64,000 nucleotides of DNA from Rhodeus uyekii. Its lineage: Eukaryota > Chordata > Actinopteri > Cypriniformes > Acheilognathidae. Both the position numbers and the translations under genes were made by a program. Shown piece after piece: positions 1-11,903 of the stretch (position 1 is the stretch's first letter; every line of letters begins with the position of its first letter). Below the pieces are notes generated by a model that was not told the DNA's origin, made no database searches, and worked only from the letters and a program-made list of their open reading frames with translations. The stretch spans positions 2,081,501 through 2,145,500 of the forward strand of contig JAWRVZ010000110.1 in the NCBI GenBank assembly GCA_037043235.1, written 5' to 3'.

Positions 1-1339
1 ATCGGACTTCAAAGGCAACATGACTACCACTACAAAAAAAAGAAAAAGAGTACTAAATGTTCATATAAAAATCTATATTCGGGAAGAAATTGTAAACAAA
101 AAATATACATATTACTATTTAATATATGCTTAATATATTTAATAATATATAATCCTAATTTAATTGATAATGTTAATACTAAGTTGATAATACATATAAT
201 CAAAATATAAATATATTTTAATTGAAAATGTATTTTAAATGCAGCTGAAACATTTTCATTCTACAATTAAGAATAACCTTAAAGATAAGGATGAAATAAA
301 TTGAAAGAGCAAAAAAGTGAATAACAATTACATACTAATGAACTGACTATTCAACGTTAGTTAAAAAAAATTAAATAAGGAAAAAGTAACAAATGATGTG
401 CTGCTGGGTTAAAACATAAAACAAATTCCGAAGAACATTTGTAATAATGTCTACAAATGAAATATAATAAATAAATATACATATAATTATAATAAATCAT
501 TTAAAACAACTGCTTCCCAAGAAAGAAACTAAAAAAAAAAAACTAAAACTAAATCTGTGCCTTTTAAAAATATTAAAACGATTGATTTACAGTTCATTAA
601 ATGCAAACTTTAAAATGTATCTTCACATTAGACAGTGTGAAAGTACTTTCAACTTAGCAGACGCTACGACTTTTAATTCATTTCCCGTTCTTTTTGTCTG
701 GATCCAATGATTTCCAAACTCTGTATTCTGTAGAATTAGTCTGTGGAGCAGACTGCATTCCATGGAGGGAGCTTATCTGCCATGGTGATAGGTGAGCACG
801 TCTCCAAAAACACTGAGGCCTGAAAAACCGCAGTGCCAGAGAAAGAAAAAAAAACTTCCTCACATTTATTGAGACGATATATATTGCGGAAATATATTGG
901 TCTTTAAACGGATCATTTATTTAGTCGTTTGCAAGCAGATCCTCGTAAGTTTAAATGGTTACGACTCTTCAAAGGACGCAGTGTAACATTTTCAATCCAA
1001 TTTCTAAATGTTTTAAATGCATTTTTTTTTTGTAAAAAAAGAAAAGAAAAAAATACAAGGAAAAAGAAGAAAAAAAATTCTTTGGATAAATTAGATCAGT
1101 TAAATTATTTTGATTGAATCAAATAAATCATATCTGTCTTGCAAAGGATAAAAATCATTCTGAAGTAAATATTGGAAACATATTTCAGAACGTTAAAAAT
1201 GAAACCTAATAAAGAGACTGCGATTATTTTAAACCACAGAATTTCATGTTAAAACAATCACTGAAAAAAGTGGCCCATTTTATTAGGATGACGATAAAAA
1301 AGGAAAGAAATGAAAAAGAAAACCATTGATCCCCTGCAT

Positions 1340-1745
1340 TAACAGGAATTAATAAGGGCTATTAACTACAGAAATAATCGGGGTTCCATCGAAGTTCAAT
1401 TAAAATCATATAAATTCCAAATGAACACCAATTAGTGTAGATGAAATTGTACAGGATAAGATAATTGAGCAATTATGGCTTTTCTACTCAAATATTTATG
1501 AAGTGTTAATTTGAGTTTGAAAGCAATCAATGAACTGGTAATGACCTTTATGGAACTTTATAATGGAACTGAACGGCAGCACTTCCCAGCAAGGCTACAT
1601 TATTTCAGATCTCAGTAATTCCAATCTGCCATTGTTGTGTAATGGCTAATTAACAATTTCAGTTCGCCTGCCTGGTCCTTTCTATTCCACAAATTAATTA
1701 TCTAGGTATAGCTTTGCAATGGTCTAAAGGCTAAAAATATATCAC
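1340..1745. promoter_or_regulatory. Candidate conserved enhancer
   Basis: A repeat-free block dense in homeodomain cores (TAATTA at 1647-1652, several attaat/taat) with a Sox motif CCATTGTT at 1629-1636. It lacks microsatellites and open frames and has the even composition typical of vertebrate conserved non-coding elements. Conservation cannot be tested here. Confidence 0.35.
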
Positions 1746-1928
1746 ACGGGAGGAATTAGTTTCATTGTGAACGCTGTTGCGTGCCAAGGTTAGGGCTTGA
1801 GACTGGGTTAGGTGACGTCTGCGGCAGGGTGATTATGGGCAGAGTGTTGAAGACCGTGTTGAGGCTGGAGTGCAGTCTCTCAAGAGCTCAACGGTGTCTG
1901 CACTACATCTGTGATCGCCTTTACTCTC

Positions 1929-1953
1929 TCTCTCTCGCGCTCTATCGCTCTCT
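1929..1953. repeat. Short CT/CTCT-rich tract
   Basis: Interrupted ctctctctctcgcgctct run; imperfect simple repeat. Confidence 0.6.
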
Positions 1954-2239
1954 CTGCGATTGAGTGGGCTACCCTGCATAATGGTTGGAGGCAGGCTGCT
2001 CCTTTACCCCCTGCTGTAATCTGGTGTCACTTCCTGTGCTTTCTAAAATAAACACACTCAACAGACAGAGCCTCTAGCACTCCAGTGACTGATAACAGCT
2101 AGGCTGACCTTCAGCTTAACACAACACTTACGTTAAGGGCACACAAACACACAGTGCTAACGCAGACAATCACAACACCTAGGGAAAAGACATTTGACCC
2201 AAATCTACATGTGTGCTAAATCCACAGCGCAAGACTCAC

Positions 2240-2266
2240 CTTTACTGCTGTATATTTTGATGAAGC
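2240..2266 (-). CDS. tenm3: Candidate 27-nt in-frame microexon of tenm3
   Basis: About 640 bp downstream of the first coding exon, the minus strand shows a long pyrimidine tract (repeated TTC) ending atgtaag|, then 27 nt, then AAAG|GTGAGTC, a near-perfect donor. The 27 nt would enter and leave in phase 1, matching the phase of the preceding exon. Together with the split glycine codon it reads GFIKIYSSK with no stop. Inclusion would add nine residues after RQ in the cytoplasmic domain. Teneurins are known to use small cassette exons, and UCUU-rich upstream tracts are typical of PTB-regulated neural microexons. The acceptor is AAG, less common than CAG or TAG. I do not recall this peptide from a known isoform, so this remains a prediction. 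Confidence 0.42.
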
Positions 2267-2902
2267 CTTACATGAAGAAGAAGAAGAAACAAAAAGAAAA
2301 CAACGAAGAACTCAATAAATGTGAGGGAGTTTATAAGTGTGGTTGTGCGGACCCTCTGCACTCATAATTAGTAATAAAACTGTGGCCGACCAGGGCACAC
2401 TGCAAACTTCAGAACAGTGCAATAATGCTGTTTATGTTTTTTATGGTGCCATTCATTATTGCCAATGGGACACATGGGCATATGTTATAACATAAACTTC
2501 AGATCTGAAAATGAGAGGCTCAGTCGAGGGGTTTGGATTGCGCTAATCAGAGGAAATGCTTTATTTCTTCGCTCTGTCGACTAGACAAGTAGCAGGGTGA
2601 GTTTGCGTTCGTAAATCTATCTAATCTTCATTTTTCAATCAAAAGCAAGTAAATGTTTTCTCAGAGAAAGCACGTGGTTGTGCCAAACCAAACTTCATTT
2701 TCTCTAATTATGTATAATTATGGTTGTACATCCCATATATTATTATTTGAATGCGATCTGTCCAAAAGCAATTCTAGGCATATGTTATTATTCGTTTTTC
2801 TCTCTTACTAGTCACTCTAAAGCCGTATGACATGTGACCTCTGGACTGTGTGATGTCACAATGGATTTGTCCCGCATCTCTGAGGTATGACAGGCACAGG
2901 TG

Positions 2903-2908
2903 ACTCAC
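2903..2908 (-). other. tenm3: Splice donor of tenm3 first coding exon
   Basis: The minus strand reads CAAG|GTGAGTCACC. The GTGAGT hexamer is a consensus donor and fixes the exon end at 2909 in phase 1. Confidence 0.92.
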
Positions 2909-3140
2909 CTTGGCGGCTGTACTCATCTGCCTCTCGGTGGACCATCTCTTTGACGTGGCCTCCGTACAGCAGACGTGAGGAGTCGTGGTCGAAGGCCTTG
3001 AGCGTCTCGCTGGAGCTATAGGACTTCTGGGTGGGCACGCGGCAGTCCTCGCTGTCGCCAGATGAGCCCGTGTAGCGGCGTTCTTTCTCTCTCCTGCTCT
3101 TGGTCAGTGAGCAGTAGGGCCTGCGTTCTTTCACATCCAT
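2909..3140 (-). CDS. tenm3: First coding exon of teneurin-3 (N-terminal intracellular domain), partial gene
   Basis: Teneurins are large type II transmembrane adhesion receptors that bind latrophilins and other teneurins and guide neuronal wiring. This exon encodes residues 1-77 plus one base of codon 78, which is the start of the cytoplasmic domain. The translation begins MDVKERRPYCSLTKSRREKE and contains RVPTQKSYSSSETLKAFDHD, the signature N-terminus of vertebrate teneurins. RRPYCSLTKSRREKE and the later HREADE favour teneurin-3 over teneurin-2 or -4. The start at 3140-3138 has A at -3 and G at +4. An in-frame TAA at 3224-3222 blocks any AUG extension, and the in-frame codons between are non-AUG. 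The exon ends CAA G|GTGAGT, phase 1, exactly where the teneurin reading frame normally continues with a glycine codon. EGF repeats, NHL and YD-repeat domains are not in the window. The assignment as a teneurin is secure; the paralogue is recalled from family sequences and not aligned. Confidence 0.96.
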
Positions 3141-3151
3141 CCTGCCCGCAT
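3131..3151 (-). promoter_or_regulatory. Upstream ORF overlapping the tenm3 start codon
   Basis: An AUG 11 nt upstream of the tenm3 start opens a six-codon frame (ATG CGG GCA GGA TGG ATG, then TGA). It is out of frame with tenm3 and terminates inside the tenm3 codons 2-4. It has G at -3 and C at +4, a moderate context. Overlapping uORFs of this kind usually reduce initiation at the main start; any such effect here is inference. Confidence 0.6.
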
Positions 3152-3235
3152 GACGCGGTGTAACGCAACGCGGCAACCAATCAGAGCACTCGCTCGCCAC
3201 AGGCTCCACCCGACTGTGAGCTTACTGTTTTCTAC
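3141..3235 (-). other. tenm3: 5' UTR part of the tenm3 first coding exon
   Basis: A minus-strand acceptor lies just upstream of the coding part: a pyrimidine-rich run (ccccttctctcactctccag) ending in AG at 3237-3236. This would start the exon at 3235 and leave a 95-nt leader segment. It holds an in-frame TAA (3224-3222) and one out-of-frame upstream AUG. The acceptor is read from sequence only. A longer exon starting further right is possible. Confidence 0.7.
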
Positions 3236-3689
3236 CTGGAGAGTGAGAGAAGGGGCACATAGGGATGGGGAAAGAGAGGGAGGGAGAGAAAGAAGAATTT
3301 AAAAGTGTAAACTGGTGGTCACAAAGCACTAAGCTGTACACTTAATCTTCCCAGGACTCACAAATCCTTTTCACCTTCTGGACAGTCGGGAGACGGCATG
3401 AGGGCGGTGTCTTTCATGAGCATGAGAGTGTTTCCCTCCGCCTGTGTGTTTGTTTTTGCACAAGAGTCCTTCCTTGAGATTTTGAAGGTAGAATGTTTTT
3501 TTTGTTTTGTTTAACTAAGACTCTTATGATCACTGAGGCTAAATTTATAAAAAAAATAAGCAAACATTAATATATATTACAATAAATAAAAATCTTCATA
3601 TATGCATTTCTATTCATTTTACATTCTATTTATCAATACATTTTAAAATCAAATGTATTTCATGTATTCCTTTGATGGAACTGATCTGG

Positions 3690-3925
3690 CTTTTCTTCTT
3701 TTTTACAGCAATTACTGCAATGTCAATTTCCTTCAGAAATCATTCTGATGAAAGTACTCATTTGGTGCTTAAGAAGCATTTATTATTCACAGACTTGATG
3801 AATAGAAAGTTCAAAACATTTTGATCAATTATATGCATCCTTGCTGAATAAAAGCATAATTTTTTTTTTCAATAAGTAATTAAATAAAATCTGACTCCAA
3901 ACTTTTGAATGGTAGTGTATGTGTA
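3690..3925 (+). repeat. Cyprinid dispersed repeat copy (family ending aacttttgaatggtagtgta)
   Basis: Contains gaaatcattctgatgaaa, gatgaatagaaagttcaaaa, atgcatccttgctgaataaa and the terminal aacttttgaatggtagtgta in the family order. The same ordered motifs recur at 50540-51475. Recognised from memory of abundant cyprinid repeats; class not determined. Confidence 0.75.
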
Positions 3926-4526
3926 TATGTTGTCATAACTATCCAGATACATATTAAGACGTGTTAATAGTTTGAATCACTTACAAAAAAAAATCATTTG
4001 TTAACATTACAATCACCACATTAGTTAACATGAACACTGAAAAAAACTTTGAAATTATTTATTAATCTATTTCCTAATACATTATCAAGACCAAAAGTTG
4101 TATCTGTCAATATAATATAATGGACCTGAGCTAGCAAGAACTAAAAATTAACAGCTGAATTTTTATTAACCAACATTAACAAAGATTAATGAACATGATA
4201 ACAACTGTATTGCTCATTGTTTGTTAATGTAAATGCATTATTTAACATCAAGTAATGAGACTAATATAAAGGGTTACAAAATAATAATAAAAATAACTAC
4301 ACTAATTGTCTATAATTGTTCTTATATGTAAACAACAAAGAAAATGCAACTGAGATGTGTAGTGTATTTACCTATTGTCTTTTCAAAAAAAATTATATAT
4401 ATAAAAATATATAGAGATTTTTATATTTATTTATTTATTTATTTCCTCCGGTAGTGCCACCGCTGAATATTGGTTTCTGAAATACCCATAAATCTTTGTG
4501 AATGTGTGTAGGCTATTAGCCAAATG

Positions 4527-4551
4527 TGTGTGTGTGTGTGTACACACACAG
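4527..4551. repeat. (TG)n/(AC)n palindromic microsatellite
   Basis: A tgtgtg run changes directly into tacacacaca, so the tract can fold back on itself. Confidence 0.75.
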
Positions 4552-5141
4552 TATGCTAGTCTATGTATGTGAAAAAAACTATAGAGGGGTGCTTTGCTTT
4601 GGGAGTTTATAAGCTTAAGAGCAGTGCTGAGAGGTCAGAATGGGACACGGGACAGTGGGGGTGGTGTCTGTTAATTGATGGCCACTCTTTGTTGGCCTGT
4701 GATCTAGCAAGAGTTACTGATAACGATACAGTCATTAGAAGACAGAAATAAAACACCGGATCAGTACATCCAAAGCGGAAGGGATTGGGAAAGGAAGAAG
4801 AAAAAAATAACCAAGAACCTTTCATTAAACCCTGCCAGCAAGAATTAATAAAATCTACCTAAAACATCCTGGGAATCGATGAAAAATAAATAATTAAAGA
4901 AAACAAAAAAAGAAAAAAAAGCACATTAATGGGAGATGGTGGAGTAATAAATGATGGCGTGGGCCCTGGGGTGCGTTTCAAATGTTTATTAGTCCAAAAC
5001 CCTCTGCTTCTAATTTTGGGTCCAGATAATCGCTGTACTTTAATTTCTTTCTTGGCTGGCCCTTTTTTGGAGCCCGCCCAACATGCACGCTTTGCTTTTC
5101 ATGCTCAAACATATTTTTTTTGCCCTTCCTCTTTTAACCAC

Positions 5142-5168
5142 ACTCTCTCTCTCTCTCTCTCTCTCTCA
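5142..5168. repeat. (CT)n microsatellite
   Basis: Uninterrupted ct dinucleotides for about 26 bp. Confidence 0.95.
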
Positions 5169-5676
5169 GAGTTGGCGCTCTTGATTTTTTGCATGCAGCC
5201 CGCACAGATAATTTTAAAAAGCTTCTCTATATGGACGTATTAGAGGACGGGAGATTTGAGGGGCCCTGAGACAGAGGGGTTTGGGTGTTATACTAAACTA
5301 AAATTGCTACTGGTTAATCCTATGTCCGACGTTAATGTGTCAGACAGCAGAGAGAGAGAAAGAAAGAGAAGGTTGAAAGGCATATTAGAGGGGTAATCGT
5401 AATGTTTTTTAAGTGTTAAGATGTGTTTGAGTGTGTGAGTGAGTGCTCTGTTGCTGACTGAAATGGTAGAGAACATTCTGAGGTGCTTCTGTCACAGACA
5501 GAATTGGATTGTCGAAATGGCGCTTTTATCGTTTCATTCTGAAAATGGGCATGAACATCTACGATCTGTCACTAAAGCTATATATGGAGACCTTTTCATA
5601 TTTTCAGAAGTTATACGTTTCTGTTATGTGTATACACATAAGTATAAGAATAAGCCTGAGTGTACATATTGAACAT

Positions 5677-5677
<1 letters not shown>

Positions 5678-5715
<38 letters not shown>
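5678..5715. repeat. (CA)19 microsatellite
   Basis: Perfect ca dinucleotide tract of 38 bp. Confidence 0.97.
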
Positions 5716-5718
<3 letters not shown>

Positions 5719-6089
5719 TTGCACACACAGCAGAGACTTTTGCTTGTAAGGCGCATATGCTGATAACACTGTTACCAGAAATTCAATTTCTTATTGACCA
5801 TTTATCTTCTCACCACCATCATAAGCACCAAACTTTCAGAAATATTTATTAGAGCCTTAGGCATCTAGTATGGAAATGCATTAAATTATTTATTGTGTTG
5901 TTAAATATAAAATCAAAATTACAAAAAAAGTGTGCTAATTCTCAAATGCTTAAATCAGCTCAATAATTAGATTTTAGCAATTTAAGATTTTTTTGTAAGC
6001 ACAGAAAAAAAAACCCACTACGAACAAAATGATAAAAGGCAAAATATATTTTCTAATCAGCTGAATTAATAAAGAACACTTTTGTCTAC

Positions 6090-6330
6090 CATGAATATGT
6101 GCACCGTAATTATCTGATTCTTCTCTGTCTTCATAAATGAATTAGAAGCAGCTGATCAACTGCATTATTGGTAATTAAATTCTTAATTAAAAATTGCTGC
6201 GGTTCAATGACTAGCACCAAGCCTTAAATGGGAAAACACTGACATCACTAATATGGCAAACTGTTACAAGAGGTTTGTTGAGGTAATTTGAGCATTCTAT
6301 TGGCATGGGAGTCTGAAGGATCATTTACAT
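6090..6330. promoter_or_regulatory. Candidate conserved enhancer
   Basis: Contains gtaattatctg, gcagctgatcaactg (two E-box-like cores), ggtaattaaattcttaatta and a later gaggtaatttgagc. No repeat signature. Called on motif density only. Confidence 0.28.
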
Positions 6331-9243
6331 TTGCAGTCAGACAGAGTGAATATGTTAAATTATCAATGAGGATATATTAGTACATCATGCTTCAGTGAAC
6401 ACATCAGCAGTGATGTCCTGCACAAATCAGCCAGAATTATTTTAATAAGAACAATTACACAAGAAAACTGAATCAATATACAGTTCAAATAATTAAAAAA
6501 TGTATTTAGGAAAAGCATGTTTTCTAACAAATTAGACAAGCAGTATCATAAAGTAATATTATAGTACAATAACATTTGCATTATACATTTAGACATCAAA
6601 TGGAGGGCCCATGCTGAACGTCAGACACTGACATGTTATTTTGGGACAACATATATTATACATTATATACAACATTATATATAATAAAGTGCATTTGGCT
6701 CACAATGATGGCTCACAGCAAGGATGAAATCTGAATTCGCCTGGTTTGTGGGAACAGAGACCTCCAGACAGCTAGAGGGGACAAGGCTCGACTAAATGAA
6801 CCTGAAAATCCACAACTGTCACTGTCCTGTTTTGTATGTTAATGTATAAAGTCCTCCTCAAGAAGCAACAACAGCTGCAGCTGATGTGTTTTCTTCCTAA
6901 TCTCTATTACTATTTAAACAAACACAGTGTGACGGTACACAACTTCCCCTGCAACAGTTTTAAACACCCACCAGACTGTCCCCCCCTCACATGAGGAACA
7001 ACACAAATCAGTGTGCATACGTCTTTGTGTGTTTGCATAATGAGTCACTCAGCACTGAAAGACTACGTGTGTGTTTTGTGTGTATGCGTGTGTGTGGTGT
7101 GTCCGTGAGAGCGGATGCAGGAATCAAGTCAAGCGGAAAAGTAACACTTGGCTCGACGGGGGGATTTCAGTTTGAACCTGCTACAACCAAAGATGAATAT
7201 GCACTGTTTTCACATGTGCAAATGTGAGCATTTGTGTTTCTTTATGTTTGCACATGTCCCTGCTGGGTTCATAAATGACCTTAACCAGTGCCAGATGACC
7301 TGTGTATCAGTCCCTGTGTGTTTCTCTGTGTGTGAGTGTCATGCACGTGACCAGACAGTGCGAGAACGAGTATGGGACAGACAAGAAATGAATTGGAAGT
7401 ATTGTAACACACAATATGGCGGCTGTAGCAACGGATGTTCATCCTGTCAGATAAAAGACACATTTTTGAAAAGACGCATTTGTTTACTCTAAAACGCACA
7501 TAATGTGAACCAGCCTGAAAACAACTAATGAATAAAAACATTTTTTTATAAACAAATGCAATTAACCTTCAATCTTTTAAATCAAAAAGTATTTTTTTCT
7601 TCTTTAAAATAAGAATATAATAAAAAAAAAGCAATATCCTTCATAGTTGTGCGGTAATGTTTATCACATTTTGCAATACTAAAAGAAAGTTAATTATGAA
7701 GAAAAAAATGGCAAAATTATGTTTAAGACAAGTCTGAAAAATAAAAAATAAACATTCTACTGCTGTCAGATTTTATTGCTGATTTACATTATTGAAATAA
7801 TATCTTCAAAAACAGATGCTTTTGCACTACTTTCATTTGAAAATGTCAATTGTTTTCTGTCTCAATGCACAGGTTAATATCCCTATCACAACAGCCAAAA
7901 AAAGAGAATGGAAAATAAAAAAAATGATCAGTGAGAAAGCCAGCTAAATTACTTGCTGAGCACACTTGAAGATGACTTCATTCGGAAGGTTAAAAAGCAA
8001 CTAAAATGAACTAGAGAAAAAATGTTCTATTTTCCATAACATTGCCAGAACTCCCATCATACTCAACAGCTTGGAAACATCAGCTGGGCATTTCCACTTT
8101 TATGAGAATTTCTTCCCGCCATCGTTCTTCTTTTTTTGGCCGGTGTTTGGGTTGTAGGTTTATGTTTTGCCAGCTTGTATGATATGATAGCTCAAAAAGA
8201 GAAGAAACACAAGCCAGACCAGCACAACTGTATCCAATATAAAAGTTAAGAGTTCTGTATGAAAGAAAAGTAAGACAGTGAGTGAAAGAAAAAAAGGAAA
8301 ATAAAGGGAAGGAACTCTGTAAATTGGGATCAAAGGAAAGAAAAAGTTTAGTGTTAGCTGCTGTTGAGATCTTTTGTTTATCCCACAAATGCCATCATCA
8401 AAAAAGCAGCTTTTCCCTCCCGCCGTTAATCTTTCCTATGACTATTTGAATTGGTGAGATGAAAGCAGCGTGGAATTAAAGAAGAAGAAAGGGAGGAACA
8501 GACAGGAGACACTAAAAGAGGGAATGAATCAGGTTTGGAATGGAAGTGATCCATTTTCCTACAGCAAGAGATTACCTGCCTAAACACTTCTGCTCTTTTT
8601 CCTTTTGTCTTGTTACTGCTTTCTTGTTCCAAGGCTGCTCTGTTGAGGAGTTGTGCAGGGCTCAACTGGACACGACTAAAACTGCTCACTTGACCTCAGT
8701 CATAAGAAAAAGAATATTTATCATTCCCGCTATCTCTTCGCACAGAAAGCTTACACCAAATGTAGATGTTTTAAACATCAAACGTTTTTGTTCTTTTAGG
8801 AAGCTGATTAAAAGTAGGAAGAATAATAGTAAAATATGTTGAAAATGCCACAGCCATGACATATTGTGTGATTAATATTGTTAATTCATGAAATACTTTT
8901 TTGTGTTTGCCACCTACATAGATGAATACATAAATTACTTTGGTCAAAAAAAGTAAAAAAGATAAAATGTAAATGCAATTAAACACTTGAAGAATAAAGT
9001 ATTATATTAAATACATTTCTTTTTACTTTAAAAGAATATATTATGAATTATTTCATTTTATTAATTTTTTTCTTACTTTCTGTCCTTCAAAAAGAGTTGA
9101 ATATATTTAATTAATATCAATTGAATACGTTTATTTTTGTTAACAGCAAATATTCATTTTGAAATTAAAAATGTTAATAAATGAAAAGAAAATAACAATA
9201 TGAACAATATGAGAATGCATGAGTGTGAATGACTGTGTGCAAA

Positions 9244-9245
<2 letters not shown>

Positions 9246-9282
<37 letters not shown>
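9246..9282. repeat. (GT)n microsatellite
   Basis: Perfect gt tract of about 37 bp. Confidence 0.97.
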
Positions 9283-9284
<2 letters not shown>

Positions 9285-10605
9285 CCTCTGACCATTGAAT
9301 GCAGGGAGAAAAGCTTTTGATAATGTGAGGTTTGAGGGCTGTATACAGGTAAAGCATGAAACGCTCTTCGAGTGTGCAATTTCACAATCACTCCAGTGAT
9401 TGCAATGGCCTGAACACAGCGTGGGTCTAGCTGACCGACCTGTCCAGGTCAGTCCCAACTGTCCCAACCAGCACTTTTCTCTACAACTATACCTCATATC
9501 CATTTTCTCTACATTCGTTAATCAAAACCAAACAAAAGTGAACAAAAAGTCATAAAGAGGTAGTCATAAAGAATAACAATCAAGGGTAAACTTGTTCACA
9601 TCTTGAACAGTTCAGAGTGCATTAAATGGTTAATCACCGAGCAAAGAGAATGTTACCCTAAAATTGAGGGAGAGAGCAAAGTGTTTAGAGAGATGGGTGT
9701 GTTACTGTGTGTATAGTTGTAATAATTATCTCCATCAGTAGAGCGGTTTAACTGTGGGAGCAAGACATTCAGGCCACATGCTAATAATCTGCGATCTGTT
9801 AAGAGGCAGACTCAACAGCTTGAGCTCATCAGACACACTTGCCCTGAAAAGTTGGAAAGAAACACAGAAAGAAAGGGTGTGAAAGACAGAGGGCGAGAGA
9901 GAGAGAGAGCGTTTTTCACCCAGCAGAACACCCATACACTGACAGTGAGGGCTGGTAAAATTGGAACCAGAGGAGCTATCGATGTGAGAAAAAAGGAATC
10001 GTATCAAGAAGGCAGGTTGGGGTGGGTGAGGGGAGGGATTTCACAGAGGTTGACAGAGGGTCCTTGTGGAATAGAGGGGTTCGATGTGGCTGAACATGGT
10101 GTGAAATTGAAACTTTTGGACGACGTTGCAGCCGAGCGGCCGCTCGCCGAAGCTACATAATCACCGGAACTGTGGCGGTATGGAGGGGAGCGGCCCGAAG
10201 AAAAGTAGCCAGAGACTTCATTTCCAGCTGGCCGGAATGAAAGCTCTGCTCACTGAAGTACGGTCAGAGATAATATGCAGTGTCCTGGTGGCATCAAAGC
10301 AGGATTTGACGTAACTCCTAAACGTGGCACGACTTTTCTTTCTCATTTTCTTTCCACTGCTACCTCTGCTCGGAAGTACGAAGGCATCATTAAAATGTTT
10401 CAGTTCAAATGGTTGTCACTCTGTTCTTTCAGAAACATTCAAAAGCAAGTCACAGCACGGCTCCCTGTGTCACTCTGCCACAGCGCCCTGTGTCAAAATG
10501 TTCCACGCCTAATGTGCAGATTGACAGAGAGTTCAGGCCCTTCTCTTTCCCTGAGAGAGAGAAAATGCAGAGGGATGAAAGAGTGTTTAGGCAGTGTGTG
10601 TGTGT

Positions 10606-10617
10606 GGGGGGGGGGGG
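10606..10617. repeat. G12 homopolymer next to a TG tract
   Basis: Twelve consecutive G follow gtgtgtgtgtgt; a likely sequencing and replication slippage site. Confidence 0.9.
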
Positions 10618-11903
10618 AGGAAAAAGAGAAAAGAATGAAGAGGGATGAGTGCAAGACGGAGAGAAAATGAAATAGAGTGCCGGTCTGTTAAACATCGCTG
10701 ATCACCCAATATAAACGACATCATTCCTCTCAACAAATAGCACCCAAATGCTTTCAGCTGGAAGTGTTTACCCTCTCCCCGATATATGTCTCTCTGTTCT
10801 CTGTGATTTATGCTGCCTTGTGGTGATTGGCTGTAAGTTTGAGCTGCCACGGTCAACAGGATGCCACCCAGCTCCAAATTGGAGAAGCCTGTTCTCTAAA
10901 CTTCATCATTAGCAGTTCTAATTATGAACAGCCTCCAGTTAGACCACCGCTGACACATTTAAACGCGCACACACACCTGGACGGAAAACTGTTCTGCGAC
11001 ACGTCTAAGCATTACAAACTCAATAAATGGATCTAATGTCGCCTTGAGACAATAGAATAGCTAAAGGTGCTCTGATCTTACAAAACAGGTAGCTCAATGT
11101 GAGACTGTGTTGTTTTAACCTTGGTTGCCATCGTTTACCATTTATGCTGATGGTTTGGAATCTGCAATGCGTTTTTTTTTCACTTGACAGATTCAGTGAA
11201 TTATGTTTACCACCCAAGATAATCTATTCTATTCAACAAATGCATCTATGTGCATGTCTATGACATGTCAGAGCAGGCAGCACAACATGTCAGTCAGAGG
11301 ACATGTGAGCAGAAGACAATCAGTGGGACAGGCCTCATATAAATTAGACCCGCTCCTCTAAATCTATGTCGGGTGTTTCAAGTGGGGCCCAGTTGTTTCC
11401 AGATGGCAGAGGGCTGAGTTGTGTGTCTGTGTGTTAATGGCGGTCAGCGGGTTTTAGTGAGGTTGGGCTGGGCGAATCTTTAACGGCAGCTGCCCAAGAC
11501 ACAAAAGAATGGCGTGACACTTACAGATAATTCAGATGAGGACAAGACCGATCCGTTCACACAAAACATAATATCGCATGTAGAGGTCACAGGCCCAAAC
11601 ACTGTTCACAACGTCACACTTAGAGAACAAAATGTAGTTTCTAAGACAGAGTGGTAACCCAAATCCTAACCCTAAATCCAGCCATCATTAGTCAGAAAAT
11701 TCATCCTTAGTATAAATAGCATATTAGTTCTGTTTATGTAATAGTGTGTTTAAATTGCTGTTATATCTGTTGCCATTTTATTTGTCTAATGAAGACATTT
11801 TTACATTTGTTAATTTTAATATTTAATTATAAAATTAACTAAAATTGAAAAGTTTAAAATTCCTAATTTAGTCTAAAAATGTATCAATATTCACTGAATG
11901 CAT

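Larger units (their letters stand above)
1..2177. other. tenm3 intron, AT-rich left part
   Basis: No exon of teneurin or any other protein is visible. Positions 1-1320 are very AT-rich with A- and T-runs. From about 1340 the composition becomes balanced and motif-rich (separate entry). The next teneurin coding exon must lie to the left of the window. Confidence 0.7.
3236..11900. other. tenm3 leader intron, left part
   Basis: This stretch has no recognisable gene. It holds the old repeat at 3.7-3.9 kb, microsatellites near 4.5, 5.15, 5.7, 9.25 and 10.6 kb, AT-rich stretches (7.5-8.0 and 8.85-9.2 kb), candidate regulatory blocks at about 4.93-5.1 and 6.1-6.33 kb, and a small GC-rich patch at 10.1 kb. 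Short open frames here are mostly microsatellite translations or lack family signatures. Confidence 0.7.

Noticed and set aside
2132..2178. Possible 47-nt exon between ccctag and GTAAGTG on the minus strand
   Set aside because: Splice sites look fair, but 47 nt changes the phase from 1 to 0, so it could not be a simple cassette before the next teneurin exon. The nearby 27-nt candidate fits better.
9140..9503. Open frames with HTHTHTHT runs
   Set aside because: Translation of the (GT)n microsatellite; the same applies to frames at 5509-5763, 54315-54541, 59674-59931 and 60641-60877.
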